DNA from: Methanomassiliicoccales archaeon
GTDB lineage: Archaea > Thermoplasmatota > Thermoplasmata > Methanomassiliicoccales > UBA472
DNA length: 64,000 nucleotides
Assembly (NCBI GenBank): GCA_036504055.1
Contig: DASXVU010000009.1
Location: 1 to 64,000 of the forward strand
Direction: 5' to 3'
The translations under genes were made by a program, and so were the position numbers. The notes beneath the pieces were generated by a model that saw only the letters and a program-made list of their open reading frames with translations, had not been told where the DNA came from and ran no database searches. This document shows positions 17,335 through 28,983 of this stretch, piece by piece (position 1 is the stretch's first letter; each line of letters starts with the position of its first letter).

Positions 17335-18969
17335 CTACGCTTCCTGGCGTCCTTTTCCTTCCTTGGAAGAAGGGCGGAACAGCTCGTCGTTGCCGGAGTA
17401 GTCCACCCTGGCGTCGATGACCGCCAATTCCTTGTTCTTGAGGCAGCGCTTCAGCGTTTCCTTCAGCTCGTCCGCCCTTTCCACAAGGTAGCCCTTGGCT
17501 CCGAACGACTCCGCATATTTGACGAAATCCGGGTTGGTGAAGTCGCAGCCGTAGTCCCGGCCGAAGCTCCTCTTCATCTTCACCTTGATCAGCCCGAGAC
17601 CGGAGTCGTTGAAGATTATCGTGACGAAGTTCACCCCGAGCCTCTTGGCGGTTTCCAGCTCCGCTGATGTCATCATGAAGCCAGCATCCCCAACGACCGC
17701 CACCACGTCCCTTTCCGGACGGCACATCTTTGCCGCCAATGCACCCGGTACGCCTACCCCCATCGTGATCAGGCCGTTCGGCAAGAGCAGTGTGTTCTCC
17801 CTGCGGACCGGGTAGTTACGCGCGAACCATATGAGATGGGCGCCGACGTCGGGAACGACGATGTCGCCCAGCCCCATCACCTCCCTGACCGCCTTGACCG
17901 CGTTCTTCGGGTTCATCCCGGCTCCGTCAGGATGGACGGAACTCAGCTCTTCCCAAAGCCGGTCCCGAATGTCCGAGACCCAGCTGCGCTTCGGCACCCC
18001 GATCCGGTAGAGCGACTTCAGCATGTACTTCAGGCCGCCCAGCACCTGGATGTTGACGTTCAGGTTGTGCGCGTAACCGACCGGGGATTCGCCCACGTAG
18101 ACTATGGTCTTCGGCCTACCGACGTTCCAGAACTGCGGTTGGAACTCTGGAGGATCGTATCCTGCAAGCACGATCACGTCCGCGTCCTCGAAAGCGGATA
18201 TGGCCGTATCGAAATTGCGCATCCCGACGGTGTTGAGTGAGAGGGGGTCGTCGAACGGCATCACACCGGAACCCATCCAGGTGTGCGCCACCGGTATGTT
18301 CCACGAGCGAGCGAACGCCTTTAGCTCCTTCCCTGCGTCGGCGCGGACCACGCCATGCCCAGCAAGGATCAGCGGCCGTTCTGCCCGGTTAAGCACCTCC
18401 GCTATGCGCGTCAACGCCGATGATTCATGTCTGGCCCGTATGATTGGGCAGACCGGTATCGGCGCCTCGGAGCAATCCTGTTTCATGATGTCCTCGGGCA
18501 GCTCGAGCATCACCGGCCCCGGCCTTTCCCGGCGGGCGGTGTCGAATGCCTTACGCACCAGCATGGGCACTGTCGAGGGAGCTCGGACACCGAACGAATC
18601 CTTGGTTACTGGCCTATAAAGACTGATCAGGTCGACGACCTGTTTCTGGGGCGGGTCCATCCGATTCTGCCCCGCCTGGCCGCACAACGCGATCAGCGGC
18701 AGATTGCTCAGGAACGCGTCCGCGACGCCGTTCACCATGTTGGTGGCCCCCGGGCCGAGGGTGGACAGACAGACCCCTGGCTGGTTGGTAAGCCGGGCCT
18801 GTACTCCGGCCATGTATGCGGCCGAGTTCTCGTGCTTGGTCAGGATGAACTGGATGGATGAGTCTGCCAAGGCGTCCATGGTGTCCATGTTCTCCTCCCC
18901 TGGGATGCCGAAGACGCACTGCACACCCTCATTCTCCAGGCTGCTGACCAACACCTTGGAAGCTTTCAT
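17335..18969 (-). CDS. acetolactate synthase large subunit-type ThDP enzyme
   Basis: 544 residues with the three-domain layout of the ThDP-dependent acetolactate synthase family. The catalytic glutamate is E47 (TKHENSAAYMAG), the Rossmann-like middle domain spans about 190-330, and the ThDP/Mg motif GDAGFMM...IIFND lies near 425-455. Acetolactate synthase condenses two pyruvates for branched-chain amino acids. There is no ilvN regulatory subunit or ilvC nearby; ilvD lies 26 kb away. A catabolic (AlsS-like) or other ThDP decarboxylase role cannot be excluded. It starts 6 bases after the nifB stop, so the two are one operon. Confidence 0.85.
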   Translation of the reverse strand: MKASKVLVSSLENEGVQCVFGIPGEENMDTMDALADSSIQFILTKHENSAAYMAGVQARLTNQPGVCLSTLGPGATNMVNGVADAFLSNLPLIALCGQAGQNRMDPPQKQVVDLISLYRPVTKDSFGVRAPSTVPMLVRKAFDTARRERPGPVMLELPEDIMKQDCSEAPIPVCPIIRARHESSALTRIAEVLNRAERPLILAGHGVVRADAGKELKAFARSWNIPVAHTWMGSGVMPFDDPLSLNTVGMRNFDTAISAFEDADVIVLAGYDPPEFQPQFWNVGRPKTIVYVGESPVGYAHNLNVNIQVLGGLKYMLKSLYRIGVPKRSWVSDIRDRLWEELSSVHPDGAGMNPKNAVKAVREVMGLGDIVVPDVGAHLIWFARNYPVRRENTLLLPNGLITMGVGVPGALAAKMCRPERDVVAVVGDAGFMMTSAELETAKRLGVNFVTIIFNDSGLGLIKVKMKRSFGRDYGCDFTNPDFVKYAESFGAKGYLVERADELKETLKRCLKNKELAVIDARVDYSGNDELFRPSSKEGKGRQEA

Positions 18970-18975
18970 CTCGCC

Positions 18976-20256
18976 TCACTCGAACGTGTTCGCCCGATCC
19001 TGGAAGAGCGAGTCCACCGACTCTCTGACCGCCGCCCTGACCGGGCCCTTGGCAGTGTAGGATTGTATCCCTTCTTCCTTCAGATATTCCTTGGCCGGGG
19101 TGCCGATGCTCACCGAGATCACCACATCGCAACCCCGGAGCGCCTCTGCCAACATCTCCAGCTTTCCCTTGTGCGCGTCCCCCAGCATCGCCACGTTCGG
19201 CACTGGATCCACCGAGATCGGGTCTGACTCCGTAATGTTCGTCCCTTCCACCCGAAATACGTAGAATTTCTTGGCCTGGCCGAAATGAAGGTCCACATTC
19301 TCTCCGGTAAGTGTGGCCACAGCGACCTTGTATACGTTGTTACCTTGCATCTGGATCTGAATGGCCCCCTTGACCGGCATATCCCGGGCCTGGCACGAAT
19401 AATGTGCGAACTCAGCGGAACGGTCCTCGCCCAGCAGTCCGATGGCATCCGCACGACAGAAACGACAATGCCTCATCTGTTTGATGTCTGGTTCGCATAG
19501 GTCCTGCAACTTCTTACGTTGTTCGGGGGTCGGGGCCTTTATCTCGGCGAACTTGGTGCCCGGCACCGGTATCATAGGGATTATGTTCACGACGTAGGCC
19601 CCAAGTGCCTTGACCTTTCGGGCAACCTCGGGAATGTGATCGTCGTTGACGCCTGCGACCATGACCGTGTTGATCTTGACCAGCATACCGGCGGCTACGG
19701 CTTTCTTGATGCCCTCCATCTGCTTCTCGATCAGTTTGGCCGCGGCCTCCTCGCCCCGGAGGGTATTTCCCTCCCACACTACGAAATCGTATATCTTCGC
19801 CCCGACCTTGGGGTCGACGGCGTTGACAGTTACCGTGATGAACTTGATCCCCAGCTCCTTCAGCCGGTCGACCGTTGACGGCAGCATCAGCCCGTTGGTG
19901 CTCAGGCACAGCGTCAGCTCCGGAAATGCCCTGCCCACGAGCTCCAGGGTCTTGAACGTCTCCTCATTGGCCAGCGGGTCTCCGGGTCCGGCGATGCCGA
20001 TGACGCTCAGATATGGGATGCGCTCTTTGACATAGCGTATCTTTTCCACCGCCTGCTCAGCGGAAAGCACCTCGCTGGTGACCCCAGGCCTCGATTCGTT
20101 GGTGCAGTCATACTTACGATTACAGTAGTTGCATTGGATGTTGCACCGTGGAGCCACTGGAAGGTGCATGCGGGCAAACTTCGTGTGGGCCTTCTCCGAA
20201 TAGCACGGGTGCGTATCCAGTATCGCTCTAAGCTCGTTGGATATCTTATCTTCCAT
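18976..20256 (-). CDS. nifB: NifB-type radical SAM FeMo-cofactor precursor synthase
   Basis: 426 residues. NifB builds the carbide-containing 8Fe precursor of nitrogenase cofactors. The signature HPCYSEKAHTKFARMHLPVA begins at residue 16, followed by the radical SAM motif CNIQCNYC (C38, C42, C45) and ESRPGVTSE. A CRFC pair near 265 supplies further cluster ligands. The C-terminal ~125 residues form a NifX/NafY-like domain (HFGQAKKFYVF), so this is the two-domain form. No nifH, nifD or nifK lies in the window. It is coupled to the acetolactate synthase gene. Confidence 0.93.
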   Translation of the reverse strand: MEDKISNELRAILDTHPCYSEKAHTKFARMHLPVAPRCNIQCNYCNRKYDCTNESRPGVTSEVLSAEQAVEKIRYVKERIPYLSVIGIAGPGDPLANEETFKTLELVGRAFPELTLCLSTNGLMLPSTVDRLKELGIKFITVTVNAVDPKVGAKIYDFVVWEGNTLRGEEAAAKLIEKQMEGIKKAVAAGMLVKINTVMVAGVNDDHIPEVARKVKALGAYVVNIIPMIPVPGTKFAEIKAPTPEQRKKLQDLCEPDIKQMRHCRFCRADAIGLLGEDRSAEFAHYSCQARDMPVKGAIQIQMQGNNVYKVAVATLTGENVDLHFGQAKKFYVFRVEGTNITESDPISVDPVPNVAMLGDAHKGKLEMLAEALRGCDVVISVSIGTPAKEYLKEEGIQSYTAKGPVRAAVRESVDSLFQDRANTFE

Positions 20257-20294
20257 ATGCTCCCGACCGCATTGGAACGCGGGATATTGAATAC

Positions 20295-20314
20295 TATCGT
20301 CAATTGTTACGATA
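20295..20314. promoter_or_regulatory. 20-base dyad between nifB and the DUF61 gene
   Basis: TATCGT and ACGATA form perfect 6-base arms around an 8-base centre containing CAATTG. The dyad lies 39 bases upstream of the nifB start, beside a TATTCAATA TATA-like stretch, and 78 bases upstream of the divergent DUF61 start. It is a candidate operator; the regulator is unknown. Confidence 0.4.
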
Positions 20315-20391
20315 CATCTGGACCTCTATTTCCAGGGCTTCGTGGCACTGTAGGAGAGATTAATCTACTAGGCCGTGATTGTTTTGGACGG

Positions 20392-20790
20392 ATGTTGGAC
20401 GAAAGGGTGATGGAGAGGCTCATCCGCAATATGAACGAGCACATCCCTCCAAAACGGAGATCGCTCGCCGCTATGCTCTATGAGAATGATCCATTCTATG
20501 AGGGCAAGGATGGCAGGAAATACAAGGTGTCCAAGGACGAGCTCAAGAAATTGGCGTCCTGCGCTGACCCATGGGACCTTGAACGGATAAAGATCCCGAT
20601 CCTGCTTATGACCGACACCAGCTACGGGAACGGATATTGGAAGGTCATCGGCAAGGCTGAGACCCGGTTAATATCCCGTTTGATCAACCGGGAACCGGAG
20701 AAACCGGACGAGATCATCATCTTCTACCCGCAATTGAACGATCTGAGAAGACAATTTCCTACAGCGACAAATGCGATGTACATGCCTTGA
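20392..20790 (+). CDS. DUF61 (UPF0216) family protein
   Basis: 132 residues of an archaeal conserved family of unknown function. The conserved stretches PPKRRSLAAML near residue 20 and DPWDLERIKIPILL near 66-79 support the call. The reading frame extends upstream into the nifB 5' end, but the ATG at 20392 gives the normal family length and begins just before the conserved region. The gene is divergent from nifB. Confidence 0.85.
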   Translation: MLDERVMERLIRNMNEHIPPKRRSLAAMLYENDPFYEGKDGRKYKVSKDELKKLASCADPWDLERIKIPILLMTDTSYGNGYWKVIGKAETRLISRLINREPEKPDEIIIFYPQLNDLRRQFPTATNAMYMP

Positions 20791-20848
20791 TCGGGCCTAG
20801 AGCTGCCGCTCAAACCCGTTGATCTCAGAAAAGTATCAGAAATTCATG

Positions 20849-20889
20849 CATGGAAGATGCCGATACGCAACTGGTTCTCCACCTGTTGA
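20849..20889. repeat. degenerate repeat of the 23S 3' flank, copy 1
   Basis: Contains GGAAGA (20852), ATACGCAA (20863) and CCACCTGTTGA (20879) in order. Copy 2 has the same three blocks. The first two blocks also occur at the true 23S 3' end, GGAAGA at 21185 and ATACGCAA at 21198. Confidence 0.5.
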
Positions 20890-21023
20890 TAGTACTGGAA
20901 CCTTTGACCGTCGGAAATCCGATCCTTTCGATCTTATCAGAGCCCGGCTTAACCTCAAAACTGTGGGCAGCGCTATCGCTCATCCATCAGATCTTCAAGA
21001 AAAAAAGATAATCGATTATGCTA

Positions 21024-21065
21024 ATGGAAGATATCATACGCAAATCGTGCGGTCCCACCTGTTGA
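21024..21065. repeat. degenerate repeat of the 23S 3' flank, copy 2
   Basis: GGAAGA (21026), ATACGCAA (21036) and CCACCTGTTGA (21055) repeat the order seen in copy 1, about 174 bases away, and partly the 23S 3' end about 160 bases further on. The spacing between blocks varies by a few bases. Confidence 0.5.
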
Positions 21066-21154
21066 CTGCACGAGAATATTACTGTCTCAGGAAAAATCAA
21101 TCACATTCAAAACTTTGCAGAATTCGAATAACGATTCCACTGATCTTCAAACAT

Positions 21155-21182
21155 TGTTCAAAAATTGAAAGAAATTGATTTT
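21155..21182 (-). terminator. T-rich stretch after 23S rRNA
   Basis: On the minus strand the bases following the 3' processing stem are T-rich (two runs of five or more T separated by TCAATTTCTTTCAA). Archaeal termination uses such runs, so this is a likely end of the 23S transcript. Confidence 0.35.
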
Positions 21183-21193
21183 TTGGAAGAGTT
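21183..21193 (-). other. 3' strand of the 23S processing stem
   Basis: TTGGAAGAGTT on the plus strand is the perfect inverse of AACTCTTCCAA at 24247-24257. In the pre-rRNA the two strands pair outside helix 1 and enclose the whole 23S gene, as expected for the archaeal pre-23S processing stem. Confidence 0.75.
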
Positions 21194-21197
21194 AGAT

Positions 21198-24221
<3,024 letters not shown>

Positions 24222-24642
24222 GATTGGTAATCACCGAATAGTCGAGAACTCTTCCAAATCTCGACCTTCTCTACCACTTCCCCGGCGAAAGGTTATTTCC
24301 CGGGTGCATTGAGCATAATTTTCACGAGCCAGACTATTTATTCCGGCTGCGGTGAAATCCCCAATATTTGAGGGGATATATAAACGTTGCCATCTTCATC
24401 GACCTTCTTGTTGGCAGCGTTCTTTTCTTGCCTGTTTGGGCAAGGTAACCCCCTCACCGCACATTTGATATTTAAGGCTTTCTCAGAAGGGTATTTTACG
24501 CCGCTTCTGGCCTTGCTTCATGGTTTCTACATGAGCTCGGTAGACTAAGACTTGCCTACATTAATAGGTTACGATGGTGCCGTTCGATCGAGTAAACGCC
24601 AATCTGATCATTGCCAGCATACCGAAATGATGCGTTCCGTGC
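24222..24642 (-). promoter_or_regulatory. 23S rRNA leader and promoter region
   Basis: This gene-free stretch holds two TATA-like boxes on the minus strand: CCTTAAATATC at 24467-24477 behind a purine-rich GAGAAAG, and GTTTATATATC at 24375-24385. A CTTGCC/GGCAAG hairpin (24427-24444) lies between them. The proximal box would start transcription about 130 bases before helix 1. Tandem promoters would suit a highly expressed rRNA gene. Confidence 0.5.
24241..24265 (-). other. 5' strand of the 23S processing stem inside a competing local hairpin
   Basis: AACTCTTCCAA at 24247-24257 pairs at long range with 21183-21193. The same bases lie in the loop of a local hairpin with perfect 7-base arms, GTCGAGA (24241-24247) and TCTCGAC (24259-24265). 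The local and long-range structures compete at the first bases of the stem. Confidence 0.55.
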
Positions 24643-25527
24643 CTATTTGGTGGTCTTCATGGCGGTAGATATCAGCTTGGGAATGACCGATATCCGTGTG
24701 GCCACATCGACCCCCGCTTCGCTTAGTCTCCTTACCTTGTCCTCCGCCAATCCAGTACCTCTGGATATGATCGCCCCGGCATGACCCATTCTCTTGCCCG
24801 CGGGCGCCGTCATACCAGCCACGAATGATACCACCGGCACGGACGCGTTTTCCTGGATATACTCGGCGGCCATCTCCTCAGCGGCTCCTCCGATCTCACC
24901 GATCAGTACGATGCCTTTGATATCGTCCCTGCCTTCACACATCCTTAGGGCGTCCACCATGCTGGTGCCGGTCACGGCATCTCCGCCTATCCCGATGCAC
25001 AACGTCTGGCCTATACCAGCATCGGTAAGGGACTGGACGACCTCATAGGTAAGCGTGCCGCTCCTGGAGATCACTCCGACCGGTCCGGCCATGAATATGG
25101 AATTCGGCATGATGCCTAACTTGATGGTTCCGGGTATCGCTATCCCAGGCGAGTTAGGCCCGATGATCGTGACCCCCATGGACCGAGCATAATAGGCGAT
25201 ACGTACAGTGTCCTGAGGGGGAACGTGCTCGGTCACCATGACGATGGTCCTGATGCCAGCCTCGATCGCCTCGTAGGCAGCCTCCTTAGCGTGGATAGCT
25301 GGAACAAAAATGACCGACGCCTCAGCCCCGAACTCCGCCATACATTCATGAACGGTGTCCAGGATAGGGGTCCCATCATCCAAGGCCCCTGCCTTTCCGG
25401 GAGACACCCCGGCAACGATGTTTGTGCCAAACTGTTTCATGGCAGCGGTATGAATCCTTCCCTGGTGCCCGGTTATGCCCTGGACGATCACAGGGGTTTC
25501 TTTGGACAATGTCAATTTAGGGTTCAT
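24643..25527 (-). CDS. sucD: succinyl-CoA synthetase (ADP-forming) alpha subunit
   Basis: 294 residues. Interconverts succinyl-CoA and succinate with ATP formation, together with SucC. The CoA-binding N-terminal Rossmann domain has VQGITGHQGRIHTAAM near 14-29, and the phospho-histidine loop region lies at GHAGAIISRGTG near 253-264 (the histidine phosphorylated in the family). The ATG overlaps the sucC stop as ATGA, so translation is coupled. Confidence 0.96.
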   Translation of the reverse strand: MNPKLTLSKETPVIVQGITGHQGRIHTAAMKQFGTNIVAGVSPGKAGALDDGTPILDTVHECMAEFGAEASVIFVPAIHAKEAAYEAIEAGIRTIVMVTEHVPPQDTVRIAYYARSMGVTIIGPNSPGIAIPGTIKLGIMPNSIFMAGPVGVISRSGTLTYEVVQSLTDAGIGQTLCIGIGGDAVTGTSMVDALRMCEGRDDIKGIVLIGEIGGAAEEMAAEYIQENASVPVVSFVAGMTAPAGKRMGHAGAIISRGTGLAEDKVRRLSEAGVDVATRISVIPKLISTAMKTTK

Positions 25528-26657
25528 CCTACCATCTCCTGCTTGAGCATTACGATAGCGGATTCCAGGTCCCTGGTGAAAGGGATCGCGGCGGAGGCGA
25601 GCATCTCCTTCGCCCGGTCTTCGTTCACCCCCCTCAGTCTCACCACGATAGGAAACTTAGGTCCAGACGACCCTATCGCTTTGATCACTCCCTCGGCCAC
25701 TGTGTCGCACCGGGTTATACCGCCGAAGACGCTGACCAACAGTGCCTTCGGTCGTGGTTTGGCCCTTTTCCCAATGGCCAGATCAATGGCGGTGGCCACT
25801 TGGCCGGGATCGTCCGTTCCACCCAGGTCGACGAAGAGACCGCCGTGTAGCCCATTCAGCTCCAAAAGGTCCAGTGTTGCCATGGTCAATCCAGCCCCGT
25901 TCGCCACCACGGCTATCTCACCCTCGAGCTGCACCAGATTGACACTGGATATCCTTGCTTCCTTCTCCAGCTTGGTCAGGTCCCGGCCGACCAGTTTGTT
26001 GAATTCATGGTGCCGGTAGACCGCGTCATCGTTCAATATCACCTTGGCGTCTGCGGCCACCAGGTTCCCATCCTCTGTCATCAGGAGGGGATTGACCTCC
26101 ACCAGATCGCAATCCTTTTCCATATAAAGGTCCCAAAGTGACCTGATGATCACACCCAGTTGTCCCTGGAGCGATCCTTCGATGCCGAGGAAGCGGGACA
26201 CCCCTAGGATAACATAGTCCTGCACGCCTATGAACGGTGAAATGCTCCAAGTGGCGATCTGTGAGGCGGGAACGTTCTCGATATCGGTCCCTCCGTTAGA
26301 GCTGACGATCAGAGAAGGCATCCCGCGACGCGGATCGATGGTGATTCCAAGGTATACCTCGCCTTTGATCTTCCGCACCATCTCCTCAAGAAGGACGGCG
26401 TTGACAGGCAACCCTTTCACTTGGATATTGAATATCTTGCGCGCCTCTCCGATCGCCTCGTCTACGGTCATGGCGGTGACCACCCCTCCGGCCTTACCTC
26501 TTCCTCCGGCGAGCACCTGGGCCTTGACCATTACAGGCATCTCCAGATGGTCTAGGCAGGATGTGATCTGTTCGGGGGAGTTGCATGCCTTTCCCTTGGG
26601 GACCTTGATCCCATACTGCCGGAACAGATCCTTGCCTTCGGTCTCGTAGAGTCTCAT
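25524..26657 (-). CDS. sucC: succinyl-CoA synthetase (ADP-forming) beta subunit
   Basis: 377 residues, with an ATP-grasp N-terminal domain (VMVKAQVLAGGRGKAGGV near 44-61) and a C-terminal CoA-ligase domain containing VNPLLMTEDG and FGGITRCD. The ATG at 26657 begins the conserved MRLYETEGKDLF; an upstream open extension would cross the promoter and is rejected. The TATA box lies about 86 bases upstream, giving a leader of roughly 60 bases. No other citrate-cycle gene is nearby. Confidence 0.96.
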   Translation of the reverse strand: MRLYETEGKDLFRQYGIKVPKGKACNSPEQITSCLDHLEMPVMVKAQVLAGGRGKAGGVVTAMTVDEAIGEARKIFNIQVKGLPVNAVLLEEMVRKIKGEVYLGITIDPRRGMPSLIVSSNGGTDIENVPASQIATWSISPFIGVQDYVILGVSRFLGIEGSLQGQLGVIIRSLWDLYMEKDCDLVEVNPLLMTEDGNLVAADAKVILNDDAVYRHHEFNKLVGRDLTKLEKEARISSVNLVQLEGEIAVVANGAGLTMATLDLLELNGLHGGLFVDLGGTDDPGQVATAIDLAIGKRAKPRPKALLVSVFGGITRCDTVAEGVIKAIGSSGPKFPIVVRLRGVNEDRAKEMLASAAIPFTRDLESAIVMLKQEMVG

Positions 26658-26742
26658 GTTCTCGAATCGCACTAGCGACTGGAATGGTATAACGTCTTTG
26701 CGCTTCCCAACTTGAAAACGGGTAAGGCAAAAGCCTCTCAAA

Positions 26743-26753
26743 AGTATATATAG
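26743..26753. promoter_or_regulatory. shared TATA box between sucC and the metallo-hydrolase gene
   Basis: AGTATATATAG reads as a TATA box on both strands and is flanked by CTCTC and GAGAG. On the plus strand it is centred 28 bases before the ATG at 26776, which predicts a leaderless mRNA. On the minus strand it would serve sucC with a leader of about 60 bases. Confidence 0.5.
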
Positions 26754-26775
26754 AGAGATTAACTTTCGAATTTTG

Positions 26776-27417
26776 ATGCCGATCCTGAGCATAGCTGGAA
26801 TGGGTCCAGATTCGAACATCTTCCTGGTTACGGGGGAAGACCCATTCGTGGTTGACACAGGAACCGGTTCAAATCATGCGAAGATTCTAGCCAAGCTGCG
26901 CTCCCTAAACAAGGGGAAGCAGCCTGACCGCATCATTCTGACCCATCGGCACTATGATCACGTTGGTGGGGCGGCCAAGCTCTCGAAGGAGTTCGGTGCC
27001 GAGATCTACATCCATGAGCTGGACGCGGACGTGGTGGAGAGGGCAGACCTTAGAGCCACAGCCGCTCACTTCTATACCAGCAAAATGGACCCGGTGAAGG
27101 CCAATCGCCTGAAGGGGGGAGAGGTGTTCGAGACCGGGGACCATCGCTTCGAAGTGGTACACACGCCTGGTCACACTGCCGGAGGAATATGCCTTTTTGA
27201 CAGGGGCACCGGGGACCTCATCAGCGGTGACACAGTGTTCGTCGGCGGGGTGGGCCGATGGGACCTGGAGAGCGGAAACCGCAAGGAGCTCGTGGCTTCT
27301 GTGAGAAACCTTATTAGCCTAAGTCCCAAGGCAATCTATCCGGGACATGGCGAAAGCACAAACATGGACGCGGCCATGGTCGTCAAGGATGCACTGACAT
27401 ACCTGGGGGAACTCTAG
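26776..27417 (+). CDS. metallo-beta-lactamase fold hydrolase
   Basis: 213 residues. The zinc motif HRHYDHVGG lies near residues 55-63, a second histidine is in HTPGHTAGG near 131-139, and the aspartate SGDTVFVGG and final PGHGES follow. This is the glyoxalase II-like subgroup, so thioester or lactone hydrolysis is possible. The stop TAG is followed immediately by the Sua5/YrdC start, so the two form an operon with map. Confidence 0.9.
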   Translation: MPILSIAGMGPDSNIFLVTGEDPFVVDTGTGSNHAKILAKLRSLNKGKQPDRIILTHRHYDHVGGAAKLSKEFGAEIYIHELDADVVERADLRATAAHFYTSKMDPVKANRLKGGEVFETGDHRFEVVHTPGHTAGGICLFDRGTGDLISGDTVFVGGVGRWDLESGNRKELVASVRNLISLSPKAIYPGHGESTNMDAAMVVKDALTYLGEL

Positions 27418-28059
27418 ATGGAAATAATCAAGGGCAATGCAAACGGCGGTAAGGTATGCGAGATACAGGACGATAAGTTCGAGATGGTGGTCTCGGAGCT
27501 GCGCTCCGGTCACTTGATCGTGTACCCTACGGAGACCATCTACGGCCTCGGCGCCGACCCGTTCGACGAACTGGCGGTAAAGCGCGTGTTCAAGGCAAAG
27601 AAGCGTCCCTATGATATGCCGCTCTCCATAGCCGTGAGCAACGCCCGGATGCTGGAAGAGCTGGCGTTCGTAGACGACCGCGCACGGAAGCTGATCGACA
27701 TGTTCCTGCCGGGACCGTTGACGCTTTTGCTGCAGAAGAAGCCGGTCGTCCCGGACATGGTGTCGGCCGGATCGCCTGAGGTAGGGATCAGGATCCCAGA
27801 CCACCCGTTCGCTTTGAGGTTGATAAACGAGTTCGGTCCGATCATTTCCACCAGCGCCAACCTACACTCCCGGCCCAACCCGATCACGTGCCAGAGCGCC
27901 ATCGATGATCTGGGCGAGTCCGTCTCCATCTACGTGGATTGCGGACCCAGCCCTATCGGCAAGCCATCCACCATCGTTCAACTTCTCGAAGGCGACGTCG
28001 AGGTCATCCGCCCGGGGGCGATCCCCATTGAGAAGGTCGAGGCTGTGCTACATGGATGA
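27418..28059 (+). CDS. Sua5/YrdC family threonylcarbamoyl-AMP synthase
   Basis: 213 residues. This family makes threonylcarbamoyl-AMP, the donor for the t6A37 tRNA modification carried out with KEOPS; the KEOPS subunit Pcc1 is encoded at 56567. Conserved pieces are IVYPTETIYGLG near residue 34, KKRPYDMPLSI near 60, and the STSANLHSRPNP region. It lacks the long C-terminal Sua5 domain. Its last 8 bases overlap the first map gene. Confidence 0.92.
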   Translation: MEIIKGNANGGKVCEIQDDKFEMVVSELRSGHLIVYPTETIYGLGADPFDELAVKRVFKAKKRPYDMPLSIAVSNARMLEELAFVDDRARKLIDMFLPGPLTLLLQKKPVVPDMVSAGSPEVGIRIPDHPFALRLINEFGPIISTSANLHSRPNPITCQSAIDDLGESVSIYVDCGPSPIGKPSTIVQLLEGDVEVIRPGAIPIEKVEAVLHG

Positions 28060-28945
28060 GCATGCGTTGGATTGCGTCAGAAAGGCCGGCCGGATCGCCG
28101 GCGAGGCGCGCGAGCTTGGCGTGAGCTTGGTCGCTGCGAACGTTCCCTTGGTCAAGGTGGCCGAAGAGACGGAAGCGTACATCTATGAAAAAGGGGCCAA
28201 GCTTGCTTTCCCGACCAACATCAGCATCAATGATATTGCGGCGCACTTTTCACCGAACCTGCACGACGACACGCGGTTCCAGAACGGGGATGTCGTCAAA
28301 GTCGATGTCGGAGCCCATGTGGAAGGGTACATCGGCGACACTGCCGCGAGCGTCGAGGTGGGTACAAAGAACTGGACCGATCTGATCGGAGCGTCGTCAA
28401 GAGCGCTGACCTTCGCCACCGAGATGATCAATGACGGCACGCCGGTCAATGCCATCGGCGGAGCGGTCGAGCGCAGCATCAAGGAATCTGGCTTCCGGCC
28501 GATCGTGAACCTGAACGGGCATGAGGTCAAGCAGTATAACCTTCACGCGGGCCTTTCCATACCGAACTACGACGATGGCACCGCCACCAAGATCAGGGAA
28601 GGAATGACCATCGCGGTCGAGCCCTTCGCGACGAACGGCGCCGGGCAGGTGGACGATGTCAAGGGGGGCAACATCTATCGCATCATACGGGACCGTCAGC
28701 TCAAGGACGCGGAATCGATGCGCCTGTTCGAGCAGATCAAGGCCGAGTTCGGTTCAATGGCGTTCTGTGAGCGCGGATGTCAGAAGATGAACAAGGATGC
28801 GCCCCACCTGCTGAAGAACTTGTTCCGCCATGGAGTGATAATGAGCTACCCGATGATGCGGGAGATGAAACATGGCATGGTATCGCAGACGGAGCACACG
28901 CTCCTGATCGTCAACAACCGTTGCGAGATCACCACCAAGGTGTGA
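28052..28945 (+). CDS. map: methionine aminopeptidase type II, copy 1
   Basis: 297 residues. Removes the initiator methionine from nascent proteins. All five metal ligands of the type II family are present: D85, D96, H157, E190 and E281, in VDVGAH, GDTAA, NLNGHE, IAVEPF and SQTEHT. The ATG at 28052 overlaps the Sua5/YrdC stop by 8 bases. A longer open frame upstream lies wholly inside that gene. A near-identical paralogue follows. Confidence 0.95.
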   Translation: MDEHALDCVRKAGRIAGEARELGVSLVAANVPLVKVAEETEAYIYEKGAKLAFPTNISINDIAAHFSPNLHDDTRFQNGDVVKVDVGAHVEGYIGDTAASVEVGTKNWTDLIGASSRALTFATEMINDGTPVNAIGGAVERSIKESGFRPIVNLNGHEVKQYNLHAGLSIPNYDDGTATKIREGMTIAVEPFATNGAGQVDDVKGGNIYRIIRDRQLKDAESMRLFEQIKAEFGSMAFCERGCQKMNKDAPHLLKNLFRHGVIMSYPMMREMKHGMVSQTEHTLLIVNNRCEITTKV

Positions 28946-28983
28946 GTCCAGCCAGCCCGTCAGAGCCGATTCTCACGCTCATA

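Larger units (their letters stand above)
20791..21182. other. gene-free stretch downstream of 23S rRNA
   Basis: No convincing gene. The stretch carries two imperfect direct repeats of about 40 bases, described separately, that resemble the 23S 3' processing strand. An open frame at 20819-21178 shows no motif and overlaps the repeats, so I do not call it. Confidence 0.6.

Noticed and set aside
20134-20391. N-terminal extension of the DUF61 gene
   Set aside because: It lies antisense to the nifB 5' end and exceeds the family length; ATG 20392 fits.
20819-21178. A 119-codon open frame beyond the 23S gene
   Set aside because: No motif or ribosome-binding site, and it crosses the degenerate repeats.
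24385-24640. A 5S rRNA gene upstream of 23S
   Set aside because: None of the conserved 5S stretches is visible in this gap.
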